Positions 1-5,742 of a stretch of DNA of 9,112 nucleotides are shown piece by piece. The notes beneath the pieces were generated by a model. The model did no database searches, was not told the origin of the DNA, and saw only the letters and a program-made list of their open reading frames with translations. A program made the position numbers and the translations under genes. The stretch is from positions 43,329 to 52,440 of the forward strand of contig DOCI01000355.1 in the NCBI GenBank assembly GCA_003503535.1. The letters run 5' to 3'. The DNA comes from Planctomycetaceae bacterium (GTDB lineage Bacteria > Planctomycetota > Planctomycetia > Planctomycetales > Planctomycetaceae). Numbering within the stretch: position 1 is the stretch's first letter; each line of letters starts with the position of its first letter.

Positions 1-33
1 AATTTGCAAAACTTCAGTTAGGACTTAAAAAGA

Positions 34-927
34 ATGCAATCAAAAGACTGCCTATTGGTGCTGACGCTTTTAATTCTCACAGCCGCACTCCATACCGAAT
101 ATTTCGCATACCCAGCATCAGCAGAAGAAACTGCTCCAGTTCAGGTTCAGCAAACAGAATCGGACTGGTTCGAACGACAGACTGAATGGAATGGATATGC
201 GCAGTATCATTTCACGATTGCGGCAAGGCCTGCTTATGTGGTGACACCCAGGAAAGTGGCAGAGGGGAATCCATGGGTCTGGCGGGCACGATTTCCTGGT
301 TTTCACGCTGAGATGGATGTGATCCTACTCTCCAAAGGGTTTCACGTTGCCTATGTCGATGTCTCGAATATGTTTGGCAGTCCGAAGGCGATTGAAATTG
401 GAGATGAGTTCTATAAATATTTGACGACGGAACTTCGTTTGGCAAAAAAAACATGCCTGGAAGGTGTCAGCCGGGGCGGTCTGTTTGTTTATAATTGGGC
501 AGCCAAAAATCCCGAAAAGGTGGCCTGCATCTATTGTGATACCCCTGTTTGCGATTTCAAAAGTTGGCCAGCTGGCAAGGGAGAAGGAATCGGTTCTCCC
601 CAATCCTGGCAACAATGCCTGCAAGCTTATGGATTTACTGAAGAACAGGCGATTGAATACAAGCAAAATCCTGTCGACCATGCAGAGTTAATCGCTCATG
701 CAAAAATTCCACTGCTGCATATTGTCTCAGAAAATGATCGTGTTGTTCCGCCTGTTGAAAATACATACCTGTTACGCAGTCGACTTGCCGAGTTAAACTA
801 CCCATTGGATGTGATCACGGTGATGGCAGGTACCGAAAAGTCGAATGGCCATCACTTCACGCATCCAGATCCCGAACGTGTCGTTCGCTTTATTGAAGAG
901 CATGTCTCGAAGAGTCAGGCACAATAA
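34..927 (+). CDS. Secreted alpha/beta hydrolase (prolyl oligopeptidase/esterase-like fold)
   Basis: A 297-aa protein. Residues 1-30 look like a Sec signal peptide: a short charged start, a hydrophobic core (LLVLTLLILTAAL) and an A-x-A type cleavage site PASA|EE at about residue 30, so an exported protein is likely. The rest fits an alpha/beta hydrolase. The nucleophile elbow is G144-V-S146-R-G148, the acid is probably D235 in SENDRVVPP, and the catalytic His is probably H273 or H274 in NGHHFTHP. The length is normal for a single-domain hydrolase. The substrate cannot be read from the sequence; an esterase or carbohydrate-linked ester role is only a guess. The start is fixed by an in-frame TAG at 19-21, and ATG 34 is the first start after it; its ribosome site is weak. 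The small ScdA_N gene follows 14 bp downstream and is probably cotranscribed. Confidence 0.85.
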   Translation: MQSKDCLLVLTLLILTAALHTEYFAYPASAEETAPVQVQQTESDWFERQTEWNGYAQYHFTIAARPAYVVTPRKVAEGNPWVWRARFPGFHAEMDVILLSKGFHVAYVDVSNMFGSPKAIEIGDEFYKYLTTELRLAKKTCLEGVSRGGLFVYNWAAKNPEKVACIYCDTPVCDFKSWPAGKGEGIGSPQSWQQCLQAYGFTEEQAIEYKQNPVDHAELIAHAKIPLLHIVSENDRVVPPVENTYLLRSRLAELNYPLDVITVMAGTEKSNGHHFTHPDPERVVRFIEEHVSKSQAQ

Positions 928-941
928 TTTTGAGGTAGGAA

Positions 942-1136
942 ATGACGGATTGTTCTCTGGAATCCTCGGTTCCAGATTGGATTATCGATCACCCGGAAAC
1001 GATTCCGATCTTTAAAGAGTTGGGATTCGACTCTTCCTGTGGTGGCAAATCTCTGGAATATCTGTGTCTTCTCCAAGATTTGGATAAGCAGTTTGTATTG
1101 TCAAAACTGGTGGATGCAATCAAGTCGACATGTTAA
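942..1136 (+). CDS. Stand-alone ScdA_N/DUF542 domain protein (RIC N-terminal domain homologue)
   Basis: A 64-aa protein. Residues 11-58 (DWIIDHPETIPIFKELGFD then SCGGK) match the ScdA_N (DUF542) domain pattern: a helix with N/H-P, a phenylalanine-rich segment, then D-x-C-C-G-G. In iron-sulfur cluster repair proteins (ScdA/YtfE/RIC) this short domain precedes a hemerythrin domain and carries the CCGG motif. Here the first Cys is replaced (S32-C33-G34-G35) and no hemerythrin domain follows; the frame stops at 1134-1136 and only about 120 bp remain before the convergent kinase gene. A clear ribosome site (GAGGTAGGA, 931-939) sits just before ATG 942, so this looks like a real small gene and not a fragment. 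The role is inferred: a redox or metal-responsive small protein. A C-terminal Cys (residue 64) is also present. Confidence 0.75.
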   Translation: MTDCSLESSVPDWIIDHPETIPIFKELGFDSSCGGKSLEYLCLLQDLDKQFVLSKLVDAIKSTC

Positions 1137-1258
1137 CTGGAGTCATTATGGGGCATATTTAGACCATTTTCAAATGGCTTTCGAATTCACAAGAGTAACT
1201 GTCATTTGTATACAGAGGAGAAAATCCCTGTCAGCCCCACCGTTATCCGAATGTGCTA

Positions 1259-2743
1259 TTAATCATTCCGGTAAAGCTTTTTCCAGGCAGGGATTGCCAG
1301 TGTGTACAAAATTGACTGAATGCCACAGCCCATGATGAGGCCCATGAACACACCCATTTTTGCCGAAAAACTATTGTAGTTATATTCAAATGCAACTGAA
1401 GGGTATACGACGGAATAAATGAGCACCCCCAAAAGACCATAGGATCCTGCTAGCGTTGGCCAGAAAGACCAGCGTTTTTTTTGCATCGTTAACCATCCTC
1501 CAACCGTCAACGGGGCGTGAAAGCCGAGTGTGACCATGATTATGTCATTTGCATTTGCGTTAAGAGTTTCTGCACGATTGAACTCGTTAAGGTACAAGCC
1601 CATTATTAGCAGCGTATATAGCCAGATAATGATCAAACCTTGGAAACAAAACGCATACAGGCCAGCCTGCCGAATACGATCTGCTTTACGACTCCACCGA
1701 CTCATATGAACCAGTTGAGAGGTTGCTCTGGCGTGGATCGGCTTATCTGCAAGAAATCGCTGCAAATCCTGGTGAAGTTCCACTGCAGAGTCATAGCGAT
1801 CTTCAGGGTGCCGCGAGAGACTCTTCAGGCAGATGAGTTCCAAATCAGATGAAATAGACTTATTGAAGGTACTGGGACGGACAGGTTCCTGAGAGCGCAC
1901 TCGATCAATTACCTCGAGATAATTCCCGCCTTCACTGGGAGGATGCAGTGTGAGTAATTCATAGAGTAAAACACCCAATGAATAGACTTCACTGGCTTTG
2001 GTGTAGGGTTCGGATTTGACCGCTAACAGTTCAGGAGCCATGTATTGAGGAGTGCCGATCATCAGACTCGATCGCGTGAAATGCAAGCTTTGTTCAATGA
2101 GTCTACTCAACCCGAAATCAGTCAAACGAGGCACACACTGCGAAAGTGACTCGATTTGAGAGTTTTCTTGTTTTGGTTCGAGCATAATATTGCCAGGTTT
2201 CAGATCGCGGTGCAGAACACCCTGGTCATGAATATACTGCACTGCTTCTGCGATTTGTGAGATAAACTCGGCCGCTTCAGTACTATCAACTGGCTTCTGG
2301 CGCTGTTCCAGCCAATGCCCCAAATCGGGCCCCTTGCAAAATGCAGAGGCAATAAACGGAGGAGACGCCCTTAAATTTGCTTCGTAGACAGGGACAATAC
2401 AAGGGTGATCGAGTTTAGCAGAAGTGCCCGCTTCAGTTTCAAAGCGACGAAGTTTTTCCCGATCGACAATGACTTCCGGGCGAGGTATTTTCAAAGCCAC
2501 ATATCGATTTAACTGAGCATCAAGCGCTCGATAGACAACCCCAAATGCTCCACGACCGACTTCATTCAGAATCTGATACCGCTGTTGAAAATCTTTGTCC
2601 GTAAGATGGAAGTCTTTGGATTTATTGACATGGGGATTTGCCAGCAGCCTGTCAAGGCGTGTGGCAATTTCTTCGACGGAAGGGATTTTTCCTGAGTCGA
2701 GTGAGGAGTCACGATCTTCGGGAAGGGGAGGTTGGTCTGACAC
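1259..2743 (-). CDS. Membrane-anchored Hanks-type serine/threonine protein kinase
   Basis: A 494-aa protein. Residues 1-50 are a polar leader and about 56-335 a complete kinase domain: Gly loop G63-R-G-A-F-G68, VALK lysine K85, helix-C Glu near E104, HRDLKPGN with D180, DFG at 209-211, APE at 236-238, and late-lobe R316 in HPEDRY. The usual Asp of the DVYSLG motif (subdomain IX) is Glu here (S-E252-V-Y-S-L-G). About four hydrophobic segments follow (near 362-385, 398-420, 427-449, 463-482), so the kinase domain is probably cytoplasmic with a C-terminal membrane anchor. There is no PASTA or WD repeat sensor. The start is GTG 2743, 3 bp after the sigma factor stop. Its ribosome site GGAGGA (2752-2757) lies inside the last sigma codons, which implies translational coupling. 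ECF sigma-kinase pairs are a known planctomycete arrangement; the kinase may control the sigma factor by phosphorylation (inferred). Confidence 0.93.
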   Translation of the reverse strand: MSDQPPLPEDRDSSLDSGKIPSVEEIATRLDRLLANPHVNKSKDFHLTDKDFQQRYQILNEVGRGAFGVVYRALDAQLNRYVALKIPRPEVIVDREKLRRFETEAGTSAKLDHPCIVPVYEANLRASPPFIASAFCKGPDLGHWLEQRQKPVDSTEAAEFISQIAEAVQYIHDQGVLHRDLKPGNIMLEPKQENSQIESLSQCVPRLTDFGLSRLIEQSLHFTRSSLMIGTPQYMAPELLAVKSEPYTKASEVYSLGVLLYELLTLHPPSEGGNYLEVIDRVRSQEPVRPSTFNKSISSDLELICLKSLSRHPEDRYDSAVELHQDLQRFLADKPIHARATSQLVHMSRWSRKADRIRQAGLYAFCFQGLIIIWLYTLLIMGLYLNEFNRAETLNANANDIIMVTLGFHAPLTVGGWLTMQKKRWSFWPTLAGSYGLLGVLIYSVVYPSVAFEYNYNSFSAKMGVFMGLIMGCGIQSILYTLAIPAWKKLYRND

Positions 2744-2746
2744 CGA

Positions 2747-3352
2747 CTAATCTCCTCCAATCTCACTGCGCAGGGTTTGAATGGCTCGCGACCAGATCTT
2801 ACGTATCGCAGCCTCTTTTACGTTCATCTGCTCCGCAATTTCCTCATAGCTTAATCCATTTTCATGTTTCAACAGAATCACCGATTTCTGTTTTTCAGGA
2901 AGTTGATTAACGGCTCGTAGCAGCATCTCGTCATTCTCCCGAAGAAGCATGATCCTGCTACCACTCAGTTCATTGCTTTCCAGACTGTTTTGGTGATGGT
3001 GCTGGTCAATCCTGATTTCCAGAGAGAGATTCCGCGATTGGGTTTTGCGATATTTCCTGGCTTGATCAATCAGATTGTGGCGAAAAAGGCGAGCAATCCA
3101 CAGGCGAAACTCTCCTTCGCTCGATCCGCGAAAACAGTGCATTTCTGACCAGGCTTCGAGCATCGATTCCTGGATCAAATCCGAGGTCCCCACTTTGGAC
3201 TGCAATTCCTGCCTTAATTCGGATTGAGCAATTGTTGTCAGATAATCTCGGAATCGTTCGCACAGCTGCATGAATGCAGCATCATTACCTGCTCGAGCAA
3301 ATTCCAGCAATTCAGACCAAGTACAATTTTCATTCCGGGAGGAAGATGACAT
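2747..3352 (-). CDS. ECF-type RNA polymerase sigma factor (kinase-linked, planctomycete type)
   Basis: A 201-aa sigma-70 family protein with only regions 2 and 4. Region 2 spans about residues 13-100, with DLIQESMLEAW and, near its end, FRLWIARLFRHNLIDQARK, the core-binding and -10 recognition part. Region 4 spans about 140-196, with LPEKQKSVILLKH, then the LSYEEIAEQMNVKEAAIRK helix-turn-helix for -35 recognition. The linker at 105-138 is polar and His-rich (HHH at 118-120). No anti-sigma gene is adjacent; the partner is the Ser/Thr kinase 3 bp downstream, so regulation by phosphorylation is likely (inferred). ATG 3352 is the earliest possible start because a TAA codon lies directly upstream in frame. 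No good ribosome site is visible before it, so translation may be weak or leaderless-like. Confidence 0.93.
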   Translation of the reverse strand: MSSSSRNENCTWSELLEFARAGNDAAFMQLCERFRDYLTTIAQSELRQELQSKVGTSDLIQESMLEAWSEMHCFRGSSEGEFRLWIARLFRHNLIDQARKYRKTQSRNLSLEIRIDQHHHQNSLESNELSGSRIMLLRENDEMLLRAVNQLPEKQKSVILLKHENGLSYEEIAEQMNVKEAAIRKIWSRAIQTLRSEIGGD

Positions 3353-3502
3353 TTATGAAACATGACCAAGATGGGAGAGAATGAAAAGTATTCAATGGAA
3401 GAATGATCCACCTGAATAAATTTGAGCACTATCTGTAAATAACTCCATGTTTGCAGCGAATCAACATGTGATTTTGCAATATTTATTCAATTTCTGAATA
3501 TA

Positions 3503-3548
3503 TGACGTCACACAATTAGAATTCGTTCGCCTTATTCTTTGAAGAATA
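3503..3548. promoter_or_regulatory. Two close palindromes, possible operator sites
   Basis: TGACGTCA (3503-3510) is a perfect 8-bp palindrome. TATTCTT-TG-AAGAATA (3533-3548) has 7-bp arms. They lie about 150-200 bp upstream of the sigma factor start and over 200 bp from the STAS-like gene. In AT-rich DNA such palindromes can arise by chance, so operator function is only a possibility. Confidence 0.25.
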
Positions 3549-3674
3549 TACTTGATACCCATCTGGCAGCACTAAAGGTTTCAAGCCGTAATGTTCTGAA
3601 GCGAATTTATTTCAGATTCAATCCATCTTATATGTCAATACGTCCACAATCGAGAGAGAACTAAAGCGTTACTA

Positions 3675-3764
3675 CACGGGCATACACATCTTGAAGGTGC
3701 TCATATAGGCACGTATCGGCAGCGCGAACTCATAAACTTAGTCCAATTATTGCACGGGCATACA
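3675..3764 (+). repeat. 12-bp direct repeat CACGGGCATACA
   Basis: Exact copies at 3675-3686 and 3753-3764, 78 bp apart start to start. The second copy lies just upstream of the chosen start of the STAS-like gene (ATG 3768). It may be a regulator binding site or the remnant of a small duplication; the sequence between the copies shows no further similarity. Confidence 0.5.
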
Positions 3765-3767
3765 GAT

Positions 3768-4193
3768 ATGATAATGAGAGTCAATTTATTTAATGCTGAT
3801 AAAAAATCAAACCAATCAACCTTGAGTGTTTGTAGTCATATTGAACATATGACACCTGGCTTAATGAAGATCCATGTGTTCAAGATTTCATCTCAAGATG
3901 CAGCTGATGAGGAGTGTGCCCCCATACTGCCTTACTTTTTCAGAACAGTCGAAAGCCTATTACCTCCGTATCGAATTATTTTCGACCTCACCGATGCTCC
4001 GCAAGCCTCAGTAACGGATTTGGAAGATTTGATTGCGATAGGACTTGTTTTTGTCGATCTGGAGGGCAGAGTCGTGATCTCAGGAGCATGTGAATGGATT
4101 CAGCTTCATATGCAAAATCAGGGAATCAATCGATTCATTCCACAAGTGAAAGATCTGCACTCTGCGATATCTGAATTTGAGCAAGATGAGTAA
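3768..4193 (+). CDS. STAS-like domain protein (possible anti-sigma factor antagonist family)
   Basis: A protein of 141 aa if started at ATG 3768. TTG 3750 (147 aa) and ATG 3774 (139 aa) are in the same frame, and none has a clear ribosome site. The C-terminal part resembles a STAS fold: YRIIFDLTDAP (strand and loop), SVTDLEDLIAIGLVFVDLEG (helix), RVVISGACEWIQLHM (strand then helix), NQGINRFIPQVKDLHSAI (terminal strand/helix). In anti-sigma antagonists the loop after the Asp strand holds a phosphorylatable Ser/Thr in D-S-S/T-G. Here that loop reads A-S-V-T-D, so the site is not canonical. No anti-sigma kinase is next to it; the nearest regulator gene is the divergent ECF sigma factor. The assignment rests on pattern similarity only. 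It is not cotranscribed with anything obvious. Confidence 0.5.
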   Translation: MIMRVNLFNADKKSNQSTLSVCSHIEHMTPGLMKIHVFKISSQDAADEECAPILPYFFRTVESLLPPYRIIFDLTDAPQASVTDLEDLIAIGLVFVDLEGRVVISGACEWIQLHMQNQGINRFIPQVKDLHSAISEFEQDE

Positions 4194-4359
4194 CCTGCTT
4201 AACCTGTTACTCAGACGAATGTGAACAAGTCAGGACACATTGCTCTGGTTTAATGATTTGCAGTTCACACAACAGCTGGTTAAATTGCAGTCATTACGAC
4301 CTGTCCACTAGCGGTATACCATCTCTCATTTCCGCTCACTCTCAGAAAAATCGAACAAG

Positions 4360-5313
4360 ATGAAAGAAACTCACCGACACTGGATTGTCTGTATCTTCAC
4401 GGGAATGCTTTTCATTTCAGCTGATTTCATCAGAGCAGAAGATAAGCAGACGGGAATCGACATCATTGATTGCCACACGCATTTTTATGATCCAACCCGA
4501 CCTGAAGGAATCCCCTGGCCGCCAGAGAATTCATCGCTTTATCGAACGGTGCTACCTCAACACCTCAGAGAGTTGAAGAAGTTTCAACCAGTCACGGGCA
4601 CCGTCATTGTTGAAGCGGTCAATCGACTGGAAGATAACACCTGGCTGCTCGATCTGGCCAAGGACGATCCCTTTATCGTGGGTATTGTTGGACGTTTGGA
4701 TCCGGGGACTCCTGAATTTGCGCAGCATGTAAGTGAACTGGCAAAGAATCCCCTCTTCCGTGGTATCCGGGTTTCCGTCAAGCAGGTGAAAGCGATGCTG
4801 GAGCAGGGGACTCTGAAAGATTTTCAGTTACTGGCTGATCTCGACTTGTCTCTCGATGTGAATGGTGGCCCGGAAACACCACAGGTGATTGCTGATCTGG
4901 CTGAAAAAGTCCCAAACCTGCGGATTGTCTTGAATCATATTGGCAATGTCAAAATCACTACAGAGGCTCCCCCTTCAGATTGGCAATCTGGAATTCAATC
5001 CGCCGCGAAGCATCCAAATGTATATTGCAAAGTATCGGCACTGGTCGAAGGAGCGGCTCGGGATGGAAATAAGCCTTCCGAGTCGCTGGAATTTTATCGA
5101 CCTTATATTGATGTCGTCTGGAATGCTTTTGGAAATGATCACGTCATCTACGGGAGTAACTGGCCCGTCTCAGAGAGAGCCGCCGATTATGAAACTCTCC
5201 AAAGAATTGTGATGGAGTATGCCACCGAGAAGGGGAAGGAAGCGACAAAGAAATTCTGTTCTCTGAATGCAAAAAAAGCTTACAAGTGGGTGGAAAGAGA
5301 AGGGCGTCGTTAA
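4360..5313 (+). CDS. Secreted amidohydrolase-2 family protein (TIM-barrel lactonase-like)
   Basis: A 317-aa protein. Residues 1-26 form a likely signal peptide ending near FIRAE, so export is predicted. The mature part fits the amidohydrolase-2 family (COG3618-like, the group of 2-pyrone-4,6-dicarboxylate and sugar lactonases): IIDCH39-T-H41FYDP at the first strand (metal-site HxH), mid-barrel segment RGIRVSVKQ, LNH193IGN, and the terminal-strand motif YGSN267WPVSE. In well-studied lactonases the terminal motif holds a catalytic Asp (G-S/T-D-W-P); here it is Asn, as I recall also being seen in some family branches. Hydrolysis of a lactone or similar ring ester is likely, but the substrate is unknown. 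ATG 4360 has a weak ribosome site. The gene converges on the Y RNA array, with only about 12 bp between its stop and the inferred 3' tail of Y-c. Confidence 0.85.
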   Translation: MKETHRHWIVCIFTGMLFISADFIRAEDKQTGIDIIDCHTHFYDPTRPEGIPWPPENSSLYRTVLPQHLRELKKFQPVTGTVIVEAVNRLEDNTWLLDLAKDDPFIVGIVGRLDPGTPEFAQHVSELAKNPLFRGIRVSVKQVKAMLEQGTLKDFQLLADLDLSLDVNGGPETPQVIADLAEKVPNLRIVLNHIGNVKITTEAPPSDWQSGIQSAAKHPNVYCKVSALVEGAARDGNKPSESLEFYRPYIDVVWNAFGNDHVIYGSNWPVSERAADYETLQRIVMEYATEKGKEATKKFCSLNAKKAYKWVEREGRR

Positions 5314-5325
5314 AACGAAAAATAG

Positions 5326-5498
5326 AAAAGCCCACCGTCACAACAAGAATTGACGAAACGTAAACGCGCTCTACCAGACTGAGCTACGGCTCCATCAAAA
5401 TTGTTCTGCAATTGCAAAACGATGGGAGCCGGTGAGATTCGAACTCACGACCTCGAGATCTAAAGTCTTGTAGTTCCATCCGCATTCGTGACGGTGGG
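5326..5498 (-). ncRNA. yrlA-like: Y-c: YrlA-type Y RNA with a circularly permuted tRNA-like module
   Basis: Read on the minus strand. An 11-bp closing helix CCCACCGUCAC/GUGACGGUGGG (5488-5498 with 5331-5341) is followed by an internal loop (GAAUGCG / AAUUCUUGUU) and a second helix GAUGGAAC/GUUUCGUC. The distal part then reads in permuted tRNA order: T-arm GUGAG-UUCGAAU-CUCAC (5432-5448), acceptor 3' strand CGGCUCC, a loop with its own 7-bp hairpin (5403-5420), acceptor 5' strand GGAGCCG, UA, D-arm GCUC-AGUCUGGUA-GAGC (5368-5384). The two acceptor strands pair over 7 bp, and the T and D loops keep the tRNA consensus bases (UUCGA, GG). A U-rich tail (CUUUUC) follows the closing helix. No anticodon arm can be formed: those strands run into the Y stem. 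YrlA RNAs are known to bind Ro60/Rsr and mimic tRNA; the rsr gene lies upstream on the same strand. Exact ends are inferred from the helix. Confidence 0.88.
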
Positions 5499-5508
5499 TG
5501 TCTCCATC

Positions 5509-5603
5509 AAAAAAAGCCAGGGACAAGTGTTGCTGAGAGTTTCCGCAAAGCGGACCGGAGTTGAACCGGTTAAGACCATGTACTCCCAACGGCATTCCCT
5601 GAC
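5509..5603 (-). ncRNA. Y-b: compact Y RNA with T-arm and mini-acceptor hairpin
   Basis: Read on the minus strand, the core is 88 nt (5603-5516) followed by U7 (5515-5509). Outer helix GUCAGGGA/UCCCUGGC (5596-5603 with 5516-5523), internal loop AUGCC / AACACUUG, second helix GUUGGGAGU/ACUCUCAGC (9 bp with wobbles), an 11-nt linker starting ACAUGG, then a T-arm ACCGG-UUCAACU-CCGGU (5554-5570). Directly after it comes a 4-bp hairpin CCGC-UUU-GCGG (5543-5553), which would stack on the T-arm like a shortened acceptor stem. There is no D-arm: only AA separates the mini-acceptor from the second helix. The 5' motif and CUUG match Y-a and Y-c, so this is a paralogue with half of the tRNA mimic. The U7 run right after the closing helix is a plausible 3' end or terminator. 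Only about 10 bp separate it from Y-c, so joint transcription and processing is possible. Confidence 0.82.
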
Positions 5604-5622
5604 GGGTTCAATATTCATAATG

Positions 5623-5731
5623 GTGTAGGTCAGGCAGTGCCTGACGAGAGGAATCGTGACCACAATTCGTCAGGCAGTGCCTGACGAGAGGAATCGTGAC
5701 CACAATTCGTCAGGCAGTGCCTGACCTACAC
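5623..5731. repeat. REP-like palindromic array (three palindromes, 40-bp period)
   Basis: The 17-bp palindrome GTCAGGCA-G-TGCCTGAC occurs at 5629-5645, 5669-5685 and 5709-5725, separated by two identical 23-bp spacers (GAGAGGAATCGTGACC then ACAATTC), giving an exact 40-bp period. The outer ends extend the symmetry: GTGTAG at 5623-5628 is matched by CTACAC at 5726-5731, so the whole 109-bp block is bounded by a 23-bp inverted repeat. This resembles REP/BIME elements mobilised by REP-associated tyrosine (IS200-like) transposases; no such transposase is in the window. It sits between Y-a and Y-b. Confidence 0.9.
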
Positions 5732-5742
5732 TTGAAACATAG

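Larger units (their letters stand above)
3353..3767. other. AT-rich divergent intergenic region
   Basis: About 415 bp between the divergent sigma factor and STAS-like genes, so it should hold promoters for both. I see no coding frame with a ribosome site. Visible small structures: an 8-bp palindrome TGACGTCA at 3503-3510; an inverted repeat TATTCTT-TG-AAGAATA at 3533-3548; and a 12-bp direct repeat (3675-3686 and 3753-3764). No convincing -35/-10 pair stands out. The palindromes could be operator sites, but nothing in the sequence names a regulator. Confidence 0.5.

Noticed and set aside
1137..1258. An intrinsic terminator between the convergent ScdA_N and kinase genes
   Set aside because: Only a 5-bp hairpin CCATT-TTCA-AATGG near 1164-1177 is visible, with no U-run on either strand.
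5368..5448. A true permuted tRNA gene (as in some algae and archaea) or two tRNA fragments
   Set aside because: The T-arm, acceptor and D-arm pair well, but no anticodon stem-loop can be built from the flanks; those strands instead form the Y RNA helices, and a Ro60 gene lies upstream on the same strand.
5395..5663. Two small overlapping minus-strand reading frames (66 and 67 aa)
   Set aside because: They run through the Y RNA helices and the REP array, lack ribosome sites and have no recognisable protein features.
5623..5731. A short CRISPR array
   Set aside because: The repeats are perfect palindromes, the two spacers are identical to each other, only three units exist and no cas gene is present. 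It fits a REP-like element.
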